NCBI GenBank assembly: GCA_040216635.1
Contig: JAVJOU010000026.1
Span: 124,001 to 188,000, forward strand
Reading direction: 5' to 3'
From: UBA1479 sp040216635
GTDB lineage: Bacteria; Pseudomonadota; Alphaproteobacteria; Rhodospirillales; Casp-alpha2
Length of the DNA stretch: 64,000 nucleotides
Part shown: positions 35,233-44,726 of the stretch, piece after piece
Position numbering within the stretch: the first letter of the stretch is position 1
Layout: each line of letters starts with the position of its first letter
Translations under genes and position numbers: made by a program
The notes under the pieces: generated by a model
Seen by the model: the letters and a program-made list of their open reading frames with translations, nothing else
Databases searched by the model: none
Told to the model about the DNA's origin: nothing

Positions 35233-35897
35233 TGGCGGAGATCAATCTCCTGCGCGCCCTACCAGGCGCCAAGCGTAATGTCACCGCGCGGGAAACAGCG
35301 AAGACGGAGGATCACATCCGCATCTCGCGTGAATATGGCGAGATGTATTTCGATGGCCCTCGTGAATACGGATATGGTGGATATCACTACGATGGCCGCT
35401 GGATTCCCGTCGCCAAGGATATTGTCGCCCACTTCGGCCTGAAACCCGGCGACCGTGTACTCGACATAGGTTGTGCAAAGGGGTTCCTGGTCAAGGATCT
35501 GGTCGGGATCGGCATCGACGCCTATGGTGTGGACATTTCCAAATATTCCCTGATGAACTGCGAGCCCGAAGTAGTCGGGCGGCTGCAGATCGGGTCCTGC
35601 GATGATCTGCCGTTTCCCGATGGCAGCTTCGACGCGGTAGTCTCGATCAACACCATTCACAACATGGACCGCGCCGGATGTGTCCGTACGGTAAAGGAAA
35701 TCGAACGCCTGGCTCCCGGCAAGGGATTCATTCAGGTCGACAGCTATCGTACGCAAGCACAGAAAGAACTCTTCGAAAGCTGGGTCCTGACCGCCAAGTT
35801 CTACGATGAGCCGGAAGGCTGGATTGATGTGTTTCAAGAAGCCGGATACACCGGCGACTGGTATTGGACAATCATGGAACCGGCAGAAACCGTCTAA
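35232..35897 (+). CDS. Class I SAM methyltransferase
   Basis: 221 residues. The start shares its first base with the preceding stop (TAATG). Motif I is VLDIGCAKGFLV (about residues 76-87), followed by YGVDIS and SFDAVVSINTIHNM. An unusual Tyr/Gly-rich stretch (about residues 42-55) precedes the core. Similar small methyltransferases modify carbohydrate precursors. The acceptor is unknown. Confidence 0.73.
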   Translation: MAEINLLRALPGAKRNVTARETAKTEDHIRISREYGEMYFDGPREYGYGGYHYDGRWIPVAKDIVAHFGLKPGDRVLDIGCAKGFLVKDLVGIGIDAYGVDISKYSLMNCEPEVVGRLQIGSCDDLPFPDGSFDAVVSINTIHNMDRAGCVRTVKEIERLAPGKGFIQVDSYRTQAQKELFESWVLTAKFYDEPEGWIDVFQEAGYTGDWYWTIMEPAETV

Positions 35898-35927
35898 CGC
35901 CGCCGGACAAGGAAATAGGAAGTCGAT

Positions 35928-36821
35928 ATGGGATACAGCGTCGAAATGATGGCCTTGTTCCAGACCATGCACAATCAAGGTCTGTTCGAGAATATCGAGA
36001 AGGTCGTCGACCTGGGTTCTCAAGAAATGCATTTTTCAAAGGCAGACACTTCCAGTCATCCGCACCGTGAGGCCATCCGCACGGCCTTGAAGACGATGGG
36101 CAGAGTGTCCCTGACCGACACGGAACTGGAGGCCATGGCCGACCGGGCGCCGACGCGCGATTTCTTCAAGCGCCTGAATCTTGGATACAAGGCGCTGGAC
36201 GCCGATGGCTGGTATGGCGACCCCTTTGATTTGAACCTGGACAAAGTGCGCGATGAAGATGCCGGGGCTTATTGCCTGAGCATCAATTGCGGCACCACGG
36301 AGCACCTGATCGATCAGTGTAACGCATTCAAGATCATCCACGATTTGACCCGGCCCGGCGGCCTGATGATACATGCCCTGCCGTTCCTAGGCAGCATTGA
36401 TCACGGCTTCTTCAACTACAACCCGAACCTGTTTTGGGCACTCGCCCGCTTCAATTCCTATGAAATGATCGGCCTTTGGGTGAACCCAGCGGGATCGGCG
36501 TCATTGATTCCTTGGAGCATGGACATGGTCCGCCACCTCAACATTCCGACCACCCCGGGCCAGGGCGGCATTTCTGTCTGGTGCCTGATGCGCAAGGAAC
36601 AGGCGCTCGAATTTTGCCCGCCCTTCCAATCCGGATACGAGGCGGCGCAGGCCGAAAGCAACCTCGCGCGCTACAACTATGCCGTCGACGGCCGTCTGAT
36701 GGCGGGCACCGACGTCTATCGCATCACGCAAAGCCAGCAATCACTCGCAACCTTACCCGGCCGGGTCCTACTGAACGAACTGAAACACCGGATCAAACGG
36801 CGCCTGGGCCTCGGCGGCTGA
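35928..36821 (+). CDS. Methyltransferase-like protein, function unknown
   Basis: 297 residues. A SAM-binding-like start VVDLGSQEMHF is followed by a long insertion and INCGTTEHL, then PGGLMIHALPFLG and GFFNYNPNLFWALARFN, a pattern seen in uncharacterised methyltransferase-like proteins of glycan clusters. The glycine-rich motif I is degenerate (DLGSQE), so SAM binding is uncertain. It lies between a clear methyltransferase and the TPP enzyme pair. Confidence 0.55.
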   Translation: MGYSVEMMALFQTMHNQGLFENIEKVVDLGSQEMHFSKADTSSHPHREAIRTALKTMGRVSLTDTELEAMADRAPTRDFFKRLNLGYKALDADGWYGDPFDLNLDKVRDEDAGAYCLSINCGTTEHLIDQCNAFKIIHDLTRPGGLMIHALPFLGSIDHGFFNYNPNLFWALARFNSYEMIGLWVNPAGSASLIPWSMDMVRHLNIPTTPGQGGISVWCLMRKEQALEFCPPFQSGYEAAQAESNLARYNYAVDGRLMAGTDVYRITQSQQSLATLPGRVLLNELKHRIKRRLGLGG

Positions 36822-36866
36822 ACGCGGCGTAACCGGCACACGATCCCGAAAAACCAAGGGGGAAAC

Positions 36867-37841
36867 ATGGCATTAAAATCGTCAACGGAGACACGGCTTG
36901 ATTTCTATCGACGGATGTACCTCATCCGCCGGACAGAGGAAATGCTGGCCGAACGCTACAAAGAGCAGGAAATGCGCACACCCGCACATTTCGGCGTGGG
37001 TCAGGAAGCGGTTGCCGTCGGCGTCTGCAGCACCCTTGGGACAAAGGACCATGTTTACAGTCACCATCGCTGTCATAATCATTACTTGGCCTGCGACGGT
37101 GACATCGGCCAGCTGGCGGCGGAACTTTACGGCCGCGAAACAGGCTGTGCCCGTGGCCGCGGCGGATCCGTCCACCTGACCCAGAAAGATAAAGGCTTCA
37201 TCATTTCAAGTGCCATCCTGGGCCAGACCGTGGCGGTCGCCGCCGGCAGCGCCTTCGCCTTTCACTTGGATGCCAAACCCTATGTCGCGGTGACCTTCTT
37301 CGGTGAGGCCGCTTGCGAAGAAGGCATCGTTTACGAAACCATGAATTTCGCTGCCATTCACAAACTGCCGCTTCTGTTCGTCTGTGAAAACAACGGATAT
37401 TCCACGGAAAGCCCGCTTGCCGCGCGTCAGCCGGAAGGCACCTCCCTTTGCCGACGGGCCGAATCCTTCAGCATTCCGACCATGTCCGTGGACGGCAATG
37501 ACGTCGAAGCCGTACATGCGGCGGCGGCGGCACTCACCGAATCCATCCGCAAGGGTGGCGGCCCGGCCTTTTTGGAATGCTCGACCTATCGCTGGCTCGA
37601 ACACGTGGGGCCCTATTTCGACCATGAAATGCAGCGGACCTATCGCACCCGGGAAGAACTGGAAGCTTGGCAGAAACGATGCCCAGTGGCGCAACAGCGC
37701 ACCCGACTGATCGATGATTGCAGCATGACCGACACCGCCGTCGAAGAAGTCGAACAGGACATCGAGCGGATAATCGAAGATGCCATTACCGCCGCCAAGG
37801 CCGCTCCCTGGCCCGACGTCGAACAGTTGATGAAGGGCTGA
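36867..37841 (+). CDS. Thiamine-diphosphate-dependent E1 component, alpha subunit-like
   Basis: 324 residues. The family fold of pyruvate/acetoin dehydrogenase E1-alpha is evident: HFGVGQEAVAVG, SHHRCHNHYLACDGD, GRGGSVHL and the ThDP region. The Mg-ThDP motif normally GDG...NN reads FGEAACEEG ... ENNGYS (E147, N175-N176), so the Asp is Glu. Its partner beta subunit follows after four bases, and no E2 or E3 gene is present. Such stand-alone E1 pairs in glycan clusters may add a C2 unit to a keto-sugar or make a small acyl precursor; this is inference. Confidence 0.82.
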   Translation: MALKSSTETRLDFYRRMYLIRRTEEMLAERYKEQEMRTPAHFGVGQEAVAVGVCSTLGTKDHVYSHHRCHNHYLACDGDIGQLAAELYGRETGCARGRGGSVHLTQKDKGFIISSAILGQTVAVAAGSAFAFHLDAKPYVAVTFFGEAACEEGIVYETMNFAAIHKLPLLFVCENNGYSTESPLAARQPEGTSLCRRAESFSIPTMSVDGNDVEAVHAAAAALTESIRKGGGPAFLECSTYRWLEHVGPYFDHEMQRTYRTREELEAWQKRCPVAQQRTRLIDDCSMTDTAVEEVEQDIERIIEDAITAAKAAPWPDVEQLMKG

Positions 37842-37845
37842 TGCC

Positions 37846-38886
37846 ATGACGACACAACGAAACCTAACCTACGCCGCTGCCATTGACGAAGCCACATGCC
37901 TGGCCATGGAACGCGACAACGACATTTTCGCTTTCGGAATCGGCGTTGATTACAGTTCGGCCGTATTCGGCTCCATGCACGACGCCAACGCCCGGTTTCC
38001 AGACCGGGTCATGGACACACCGGCCATGGAAAATTCCCTGACCGGCATCGCCATTGGCGCCGCTGCCGCGGGCAAACGGCCGTTGATGATCCATCTGCGC
38101 AACGATTTCATGTTCTTGGCCGTCGATCAGCTCGTCAACCTGGCCGCCAAATGGCGCCACATGTACGGCGGAAAAGCCGGACATCTGCCGATCACCGTGC
38201 GCGGTATCATCGGCCGCGGCTGGGGCCAGGGAGCAACCCATTCACAAAGCATCCAGTCATTATTCGCTCATTTTCCGGGACTCAACGTCGTCATGCCAAC
38301 CGTGCCGGCTGATGCCAAGGGGCTTATGTTGTCGGCGCTGACGGCCGAAGACCCCGTCATTATCCTTGAACACCGCTCGCTCTACAGCCTGGAAGGTCCG
38401 GTCGAAGAAGGTTGGATACCGACACCTATCGGCAAGGCGCGGGTCGCCCGCGAAGGCAACGACGTGACCATCGTCGCGACCTCGTTCATGTTGGTCGAAG
38501 CCGAACGTGCGGCCGACGAATTGGCCAAGATGGGCGTTTCCGTAGAAATCATCGATTTACGTTCCATCCGTCCGCTTGATCATGAAACCATCCTGGCCTC
38601 CGTGGCCAAAACCGGGCGGCTACTGGTCGCGGATACGAGCTGGGTTTCCTTCGGCGTGGCCAGCGAAGTTGCAGCCATCGTTTCCGAATTGGGATTCCAC
38701 CACCTGAAGGCACCGATCGTACGTCTGGGCATGGCGGACTGTCCGGCGCCCGTTTCCCACGTCCTGGAGCAGGCATTCTATCCCAAACCATCGACCATTA
38801 CCGCACGCGTTGCGGGTCTTCTCGACATTCCCTATACGGTCGAAAACGCGCCGACTTATGTGGACAATTTCCGAGGCCCCTACTGA
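37846..38886 (+). CDS. Thiamine-diphosphate-dependent E1 component, beta subunit-like
   Basis: 346 residues. N-terminal pyrimidine-binding transketolase-like domain (MDTPAMENSLTGIAIGAA includes the E that activates ThDP; WGQGATHSQSIQSLFAHFPG) and C-terminal transketolase domain (about residues 200-330; EIIDLRSIRPLD). Forms the alpha2beta2 enzyme with the preceding product. The active-site Glu region appears intact, in contrast to the alpha subunit's altered GDG motif. Confidence 0.85.
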   Translation: MTTQRNLTYAAAIDEATCLAMERDNDIFAFGIGVDYSSAVFGSMHDANARFPDRVMDTPAMENSLTGIAIGAAAAGKRPLMIHLRNDFMFLAVDQLVNLAAKWRHMYGGKAGHLPITVRGIIGRGWGQGATHSQSIQSLFAHFPGLNVVMPTVPADAKGLMLSALTAEDPVIILEHRSLYSLEGPVEEGWIPTPIGKARVAREGNDVTIVATSFMLVEAERAADELAKMGVSVEIIDLRSIRPLDHETILASVAKTGRLLVADTSWVSFGVASEVAAIVSELGFHHLKAPIVRLGMADCPAPVSHVLEQAFYPKPSTITARVAGLLDIPYTVENAPTYVDNFRGPY

Positions 38887-38980
38887 CCGGATTCCGTGCG
38901 TCCCTTGCCCTTGAAACGGGGCGCATGATATTAACCCGACGTACCGCCGTCCGCACCGGACGAGCAATGATGAAAGCGCC

Positions 38981-40594
38981 ATGAACGCGAACCTCAAGAT
39001 TCACCGTGTCCTGATCGTTGTCCCCCCCCTGGTCGACTATGACAGTGAGCTGGAACAGCGGTCTGGAAAACCAGACTTCGAAAAACGGCGCCTAGTCTCG
39101 CCAATCGAGCCGATGACCTGCGCCGCCGACCTTCTGGACCGGGGATACGAGGTCAAGGTCTTCGACTTGGGCACCTGTGAAACGGTGCGCGAACGGCGTG
39201 CCGCCTATCGAGATGCCGTTGAAAATTTCAGCCCCGACGCCGTAGCCGTGGTGCAATCAATCCTGACCTTTGCCACCGCTTCCGATTGGGACGGCAGCTT
39301 CGCCTTCGATACGGCGCGTGAATTCCAACCCAATGTGGTTACAATCCTGACCGGCACTCATGCCACGAATTATCCCGGCCAGGCAGTTAACGATGGCATT
39401 GCTGACTATTCGGTCCGCGGCGAAGTCGATCTGGTCATCGGTGATTTGTTGGACACGATCAACAACGGCGACAGCTTGAGCGACGTCGCCGGCCTGTCCT
39501 TCCGTAACGGTTCGGGGGTCGAGAATTCACCGATATATCCAACGGTCGAAATCGAAGATCTACCCTTGCCAGCCTATCAGCTGCTCGACGATTGGCACCA
39601 TACGCAGTACGCCCGGGTCCTGGAACGCGGCAAAATCCGCTATCCCGAGAAAAGCCCGCACTACCGTGACATCATGACCTCGCGCAGTTGCGTGCTACGC
39701 TGTTCTTTCTGTTCCGTCGCACATCTGCGCGGCAATCGCCAAAAACACCGGCGCAAGTCCCTAAACCAGGTTTTTGCCGAAATCGACCAGGCCCTGGATG
39801 ACGGCATCGAGGAAATCCATTTCTTCGACGACCTCTTCGCTGAAACGCCGGAACAGATCATTGACTTCACCAACGAATTCGTACGCCGCGGTTATAAGTT
39901 CCCATGGTTCGTAGCCCAAGGAATGAACCTGTGGTCGCTTAATGACGAAGCCTTAAGCGCCATGGCCGAAACCGGTATGTATCGTCTGATCGCGCCGTTG
40001 GAATCAGGCAGCGACCGGGTGTTACGCGAAGTCGTCGGCAAAATCCATTCTAGCGTCGATCACCACCACAATATGGTCGTCGCCGCCCATAAGCTGGGCA
40101 TGGAAGTCATCGGTATGTATGTCGTGGGCATGATGGGTGAAACCCGTGATGAAGTTCTGGAAACCATGACCTTTGCCGAAACCCATCCGGAAATTGATTA
40201 TTCTGTATTTTCCATCGCCACGCCCATGATCGGCACACGCCTGACCAAGAAGATTCATCAGGCCGGACATCTGGAAGATACCCTGGCCGTCAACAAGGTC
40301 ATCAAGCGGACCGTGGCGCTGTATCGCACGGAAGAATTTCGGGAATATGAACTGGGTATCATCCGCACTTTCGATTGGGATCGGATCAATTTTTCGACAC
40401 CGGAACGGCGGGCCAAATATGCCGGCATGGTCGGCGTCAGCCTGGAAGAGCTCGACCAGCTTCGTGAACATTCGAAACAAACATTCTTTTCATATTTCCC
40501 CGACTACGACGGCCCCCTTTCTTTCAAAGACCTGCACGGCCAACCAGAACTCTATGCCAATCTTCAGCCGGTCATACCCGACACCCTTTACTGA
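38981..40594 (+). CDS. B12-binding-domain radical SAM protein 1
   Basis: 537 residues. An N-terminal cobalamin-binding-like Rossmann domain (residues about 8-175; no DxHxxG motif seen) precedes a radical SAM barrel with C237, C241 and C244 (CVLRCSFC). EEIHFFDDLF and PLESGSDRVLREV are typical of the family. Members methylate unactivated carbons or rearrange carbon skeletons. Next to the ThDP enzyme pair and an RmlD-like reductase, it may build a C-methylated or branched sugar. The 94-base gap upstream has a small 6-bp hairpin (38948-38962). Confidence 0.8.
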   Translation: MNANLKIHRVLIVVPPLVDYDSELEQRSGKPDFEKRRLVSPIEPMTCAADLLDRGYEVKVFDLGTCETVRERRAAYRDAVENFSPDAVAVVQSILTFATASDWDGSFAFDTAREFQPNVVTILTGTHATNYPGQAVNDGIADYSVRGEVDLVIGDLLDTINNGDSLSDVAGLSFRNGSGVENSPIYPTVEIEDLPLPAYQLLDDWHHTQYARVLERGKIRYPEKSPHYRDIMTSRSCVLRCSFCSVAHLRGNRQKHRRKSLNQVFAEIDQALDDGIEEIHFFDDLFAETPEQIIDFTNEFVRRGYKFPWFVAQGMNLWSLNDEALSAMAETGMYRLIAPLESGSDRVLREVVGKIHSSVDHHHNMVVAAHKLGMEVIGMYVVGMMGETRDEVLETMTFAETHPEIDYSVFSIATPMIGTRLTKKIHQAGHLEDTLAVNKVIKRTVALYRTEEFREYELGIIRTFDWDRINFSTPERRAKYAGMVGVSLEELDQLREHSKQTFFSYFPDYDGPLSFKDLHGQPELYANLQPVIPDTLY

Positions 40595-40603
40595 CCTAGA
40601 TTG

Positions 40604-41482
40604 ATGGACACACAACCGGGACTCCTAGTGGTCGGCGCCAACGGCTTTCTCGCCCGCGCCATCCTGCGGTGCTGGAATTCCCGCGGCGCCCCCGTGGTCA
40701 CGGCGTCTCATTCAGGATCGGCCGACTTAGTCATCGATCTGGCAACGGAAACACCGCCGGTCATCGGAAGTCTTCCGCCGGATATCACCCATGGCGTGAT
40801 TTGCAGCGCCGTTACCTCTGTCGACCGCTGCCTGAGTGATTGGGATTATGCCTATCGCCTGAATGTGACGAACACGATCGCTCTGATCGATGAAATGGCA
40901 ACACGGGGCATACGACCTGTGTTCTGTTCTACGGATCAAGTCTTCAAGGGTGGAACGGGTGGCTATGACGAAACCGATGAGCCTGAACCACAGACGGCCT
41001 ATGGCCGCCAGAAAGTCGCTGTCGAAAATCATCTGCGCAGCAACCATCCGGATGGAATTATCATCCGCATGGGCAAGCTCTTCGGAGCACTGTCCGAAGA
41101 TACCTCTCCCATCGCCCAGACCGTTCAAGCAATCCGCGACGGCCGTGAAATTCCCGCTGCCTCGGATTTTCACCTGTCGATGACTCATATCGACGACGTG
41201 GCCGGGGCGTTATGGGTGCTGGCCGAAAACAATGCACGCGGCATTTATCACCTGGCGTCGGAGACATCCTTGACCCGGCTGGACCTTGCCACGGCTATCG
41301 CTGCCGCCGCCGGTCGCCCCGAACTTGTGCGTCCGATTTCGATCGACGATCTGGATCTATTGGAACCCAGGCCTAAAAACACGGTTCTCGATTCTGCCAA
41401 GTTCCGGTCGGAATTCGGATGGACTTTCCAGAAGTGGGAAGACCGTCTATCGGAAGTTAGCGCCGCCTTCGCCGTCGGCTGA
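40604..41482 (+). CDS. RmlD-like NDP-4-keto-sugar reductase
   Basis: 292 residues. VVGANGFLAR is the cofactor loop; SAVTSVDRC resembles the AYTxVDxAE motif of dTDP-4-dehydrorhamnose reductases; FCSTDQVFKGGTGGYDE and YGRQKVAVE complete the active site. It reduces a 4-keto group on a nucleotide sugar, though the full RmlABC set is not present here, so dTDP-rhamnose is not implied. TTG 40601 three bases upstream is a less likely start. Confidence 0.78.
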   Translation: MDTQPGLLVVGANGFLARAILRCWNSRGAPVVTASHSGSADLVIDLATETPPVIGSLPPDITHGVICSAVTSVDRCLSDWDYAYRLNVTNTIALIDEMATRGIRPVFCSTDQVFKGGTGGYDETDEPEPQTAYGRQKVAVENHLRSNHPDGIIIRMGKLFGALSEDTSPIAQTVQAIRDGREIPAASDFHLSMTHIDDVAGALWVLAENNARGIYHLASETSLTRLDLATAIAAAAGRPELVRPISIDDLDLLEPRPKNTVLDSAKFRSEFGWTFQKWEDRLSEVSAAFAVG

Positions 41483-41515
41483 CGGCCTCCATCACCTCCA
41501 ATACAGGTAATTCCC

Positions 41516-42742
41516 ATGTCCGCTCTCGACAGTTCGACCGAGTCTTCTCTCGCCATTCACGGCGGCACGCCCGTGCGCGCCCACCCCATGCCGCCCCGCT
41601 TTGCCTTGGGTCCCGGCGAGGAAGCCATGATCGCCGAGGTAATCGCCTATTATCGTAAACGTGGACAAGACCCCGGATACGACGGCGAATTCGAGAACCG
41701 ATATCGCCGCGCTATCGAGGCATACATGGGCGGCGGTTACGCCGATGCAGTGAACAGCGGCACCGCCGCGATATACATCGCGCTGATGGCGCTGGACTTG
41801 CCGAAAGACAGCGAAGTATTGGTCTCGCCAATAACGGAAACCGGATCGGTCAGCCCCATCATCATGGCCGGCTTGACACCGAAGGTCGTGGATTCAAAAC
41901 CCCGCCACTACAACATCGGCGTCGAACAAGTCTGTGACCGAATTACCGACAAAACCAGCGCCATCGTCGTCGTCCACGCCGGCGGTCAGCCAGTATCAGA
42001 TATCGCAGAAATTACCCGTGAGGCCCACGCCCGCGGCATCCGAGTCGTCGAAGACACGTCTCAAGCCATCGGCGGCACGGTCGACGGCCGAATCGTCGGC
42101 TCCTTCGGCGATATCGCTGCCTGGTCCTCGGGCTCACGTAAGAATCAGATCTCCGGCGGTGCCGGCGGCGTTGTCTATACCCAGGACCGCGACCTCATGC
42201 GCCGCGTGGTCGCCCATGCGGATCGAGGCAAGCCGAAGATGGACCCCGGGTTCGAAGACCGCAATCCGGACACCTACATGCTCCCGGCCCTCAATTTGAA
42301 CGCCGACGAAATTGGCTGCGCCATCGGCATCTCGTCCCTGGCACGGTTAAACCAGACCAAGGAGCGCCGTCTCGCCTTCGTGCACCGTCTCGATGCCTTG
42401 ATCGCCGAACAATCGACCACCTGCACCCCTTACGGTTACACCGACGGCGATTCCCCCTTTTTCCAGCCTGTGATCTTGGACCCTAAACGAAGCAATGCGG
42501 ACAAGATCGAATTCGCCCTGGCGGTCCAGGCGGAAGGCATCGGCCTGAACCCGCATTTTAAATTCTTCGTCGCGGACTGGAACTGGATGAAGCCTTATAT
42601 GGCGGACGACATGGATACGCCGAATGCCCGATGGATACGCGACCATTCTTTCAACGTCTTCCTGAATGAGAACTACACCGAGGCAGAGGCTTTCGACGTC
42701 ATCGCCGCCATTCGCAAGGTCGAACAACTGTTCACGGGCTGA
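41516..42742 (+). CDS. DegT/DnrJ/EryC1/StrS-family protein 4, atypical
   Basis: 408 residues. The PLP lysine is probably K209 in SSGSRKNQISGGAGG, where GxGEGG is replaced by GGAGG; VEDTSQAIGG supplies the cofactor Asp. The N-terminus AIHGGTPVRAHPMPPR is typical of StrS/AHBA-synthase-like members. It sits after a RmlD-like reductase. It could be an aminotransferase, a dehydratase or a ColD-like deoxygenase; ColD replaces this lysine by His, which is not the case here, so transamination is favoured. Confidence 0.75.
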   Translation: MSALDSSTESSLAIHGGTPVRAHPMPPRFALGPGEEAMIAEVIAYYRKRGQDPGYDGEFENRYRRAIEAYMGGGYADAVNSGTAAIYIALMALDLPKDSEVLVSPITETGSVSPIIMAGLTPKVVDSKPRHYNIGVEQVCDRITDKTSAIVVVHAGGQPVSDIAEITREAHARGIRVVEDTSQAIGGTVDGRIVGSFGDIAAWSSGSRKNQISGGAGGVVYTQDRDLMRRVVAHADRGKPKMDPGFEDRNPDTYMLPALNLNADEIGCAIGISSLARLNQTKERRLAFVHRLDALIAEQSTTCTPYGYTDGDSPFFQPVILDPKRSNADKIEFALAVQAEGIGLNPHFKFFVADWNWMKPYMADDMDTPNARWIRDHSFNVFLNENYTEAEAFDVIAAIRKVEQLFTG

Positions 42743-42767
42743 TCAATACAGCCGCAACACATATTCC

Positions 42768-43967
42768 ATGACACCCACCCCTCCCTATTCCGCCGCCTCC
42801 GACGTGGCAGAAAATCTGGACCTATTTACCCGGTTCGGTGAATTTGCCCGATCCATCGGACGTTCTGATCTGGTGCGGCCGCGTCAGCCATCCGCCGCCA
42901 CCACGCGTGATGAAACTGATTTCGACTGGGCCGTCGTCGGCGGCAGTCCTTTGGCCATGGCCAAGGCGGCCTATCTTTCCGCAGCCGGCTACAAGGTCGT
43001 ACTGATAGATGAACGCGAACGCCTAGGCGGCGCCTGGGGCGATCTAACTGTTTTTAATCTGGCTGCGGTGCAACGGTCGACACACATCCTGACGCCGAAC
43101 CAGCGAGGTTACCGATTTATCGAGAACGTCTTAGGTCAACGTCTGATCGAAATGGACCCGCAGCCTATCTGCCTGGATGCGAAAACAGGTGAAAGGCATC
43201 CCTATCCCATGGACGACAAACCATTTAAAAATTTCGCCGGCTATGAAGGCACGGTCCGATTCCTGGCGGGCGGCAGCCGCAACTTTGTCAACGACCTCGC
43301 GGCCGCCAACCACGTTCACGGCACCGACATCCAATTGGGCACCACAGTCAACGCCATCACCTTCAGAGACAGTGGAACGGAATTGTCTCTCAACGACGGC
43401 CGCCGACTGACCGCAAGCAGAGTCGCCCTAACGCAAGGTTCGGCCGTCGCAATCTATGGCACGCCGGAACGGATGCTCTATAACCCCCATGTGTACATGA
43501 ATTATTCCTTGTTCCTGCTGGTTGAGGCCGAAGCCCCGATCCTGTCCTTTGCTCATATCATCAACCATGCCTTCGTCCGTGAATTCCAGGATATCACCCT
43601 CGACACCCCGGGAACGGCACAGGGACAGCGCCTGTGGGTGTTTCGCCTATCACGCGATTTCGCTACCGGGGGCATCCATGGGCTTCCCATCGATGACCTG
43701 ATACGCGACCTAGAATCCTTCGCCATCACACAGCCATGTGCGCGAGTGGTCGATATTAGCCTGCAGACCTACGTCAACCGGCGCATGCCCAGGAAATTAC
43801 TGGATGCCCTAATGACTGGATCGGCAGGACGTGCCCTTGTCCTGCCTTTTGGATTGGCCAACAAATTAAAGGGCGACACCGCTGACTCCGACGAACACCG
43901 AGGAGCGCAGGACCTTTCCTTGTTCATGAACTCGGATGCGTTTCTTACCTGCTTCGCAGAAACCTGA
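42768..43967 (+). CDS. FAD-dependent oxidoreductase (amine-oxidase/UDP-galactopyranose-mutase-like fold)
   Basis: 399 residues from ATG 42768; the upstream in-frame ATG at 42666 lies in the aminotransferase gene. The dinucleotide motif is WAVVGGSPLAMAKAAYLSAA with an acidic beta-2 end (VVLIDERERLGGAWG), as in flavin amine oxidases and protoporphyrinogen-oxidase-like enzymes. A 30-40-residue N-terminal extension precedes it. It could oxidise an amino sugar or act as a mutase. Specific motifs of UDP-galactopyranose mutase were not recognised. Confidence 0.68.
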   Translation: MTPTPPYSAASDVAENLDLFTRFGEFARSIGRSDLVRPRQPSAATTRDETDFDWAVVGGSPLAMAKAAYLSAAGYKVVLIDERERLGGAWGDLTVFNLAAVQRSTHILTPNQRGYRFIENVLGQRLIEMDPQPICLDAKTGERHPYPMDDKPFKNFAGYEGTVRFLAGGSRNFVNDLAAANHVHGTDIQLGTTVNAITFRDSGTELSLNDGRRLTASRVALTQGSAVAIYGTPERMLYNPHVYMNYSLFLLVEAEAPILSFAHIINHAFVREFQDITLDTPGTAQGQRLWVFRLSRDFATGGIHGLPIDDLIRDLESFAITQPCARVVDISLQTYVNRRMPRKLLDALMTGSAGRALVLPFGLANKLKGDTADSDEHRGAQDLSLFMNSDAFLTCFAET

Positions 43968-44002
43968 CCTGACTGGTCACCGTTAAACAGGACGCTCAAA
44001 TT

Positions 44003-44686
44003 ATGTCTTCCGATCTCAAACAACGTCAATACGCCGGCATGATAGCTGGTTACCGCCCCTTGCAAGAGCATTGGAACGGTCCCTATGCGAGTCACAAATG
44101 GCGGGACGATCCGCGCTACATTACCTTCATTCTATCCCGCTACAAACATGCGGCGAAGATCTTGCGCGGCAAGAAAACCGTGGTCGATATTGGCTGCGGC
44201 GATGCTTTCGGGTTTCCAATTTTGCTGCAGGAGATCGACCGCGTTCACGGCATCGACATTGAAAAAGTGGTGCTTGATGATATCCGTGCCCGCGACGTGT
44301 TGCCACCGGACCGGGCAACCTTCGCGCTTCACAATATCGTCACCGACGGGCCTCTTGAGCAGAAATTCGATGCCGCCGTTTCATTCGATCTTTTGTCGAG
44401 CATTCCGCGCAGCGATGAAGAAGCATTCATCACCAATATCTGCCGATCATTGGATGAGGACGCCATTTTTGTCCTGGGTGCCCAGAACGGCATTTCGACC
44501 CAGTATTCCTTGGCGCAAAGCCATATGGATCAGGACAATTTCAAGGACTACGACGAAATGGTCGCCTACATGCGCCCGCATTTTCACAATGTGGTCATTA
44601 TCGGCATGAACGATGAGACCATCCATACGGGTCGCGAAACCATGACCCAGTATTTTCTCGCCCTGGGATTCGGACCCCGAACCTAA
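44003..44686 (+). CDS. Class I SAM methyltransferase
   Basis: 227 residues. VVDIGCGDAFG (about residues 60-70) is motif I, VHGIDIE the beta-2 acidic end, and FDAAVSFDLLSSI motif IV. The start region with WNGPYASHKW resembles small glycan-cluster methyltransferases. It lies between the flavoprotein and a TIGR04372 glycosyltransferase. The acceptor is unknown. Confidence 0.72.
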   Translation: MSSDLKQRQYAGMIAGYRPLQEHWNGPYASHKWRDDPRYITFILSRYKHAAKILRGKKTVVDIGCGDAFGFPILLQEIDRVHGIDIEKVVLDDIRARDVLPPDRATFALHNIVTDGPLEQKFDAAVSFDLLSSIPRSDEEAFITNICRSLDEDAIFVLGAQNGISTQYSLAQSHMDQDNFKDYDEMVAYMRPHFHNVVIIGMNDETIHTGRETMTQYFLALGFGPRT

Positions 44687-44726
44687 TCAACACCGGGCGC
44701 ATGGATCCAATCAGAGCTTTGACCAT

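Noticed and set aside
38900..38935. Internal promoter before the first B12 radical SAM gene (TTGCCC ... GATATT)
   Set aside because: The hexamers match poorly and the stretch is short; not enough to list as a promoter.
40604..41482. Evidence for a dTDP-rhamnose pathway
   Set aside because: Only a RmlD-like reductase is present; no RmlA, RmlB or RmlC was recognised in the window.
41516..42742. ColD-type PLP dehydratase
   Set aside because: ColD has His in place of the PLP lysine, but K209 is present here, so aminotransferase is the default call.
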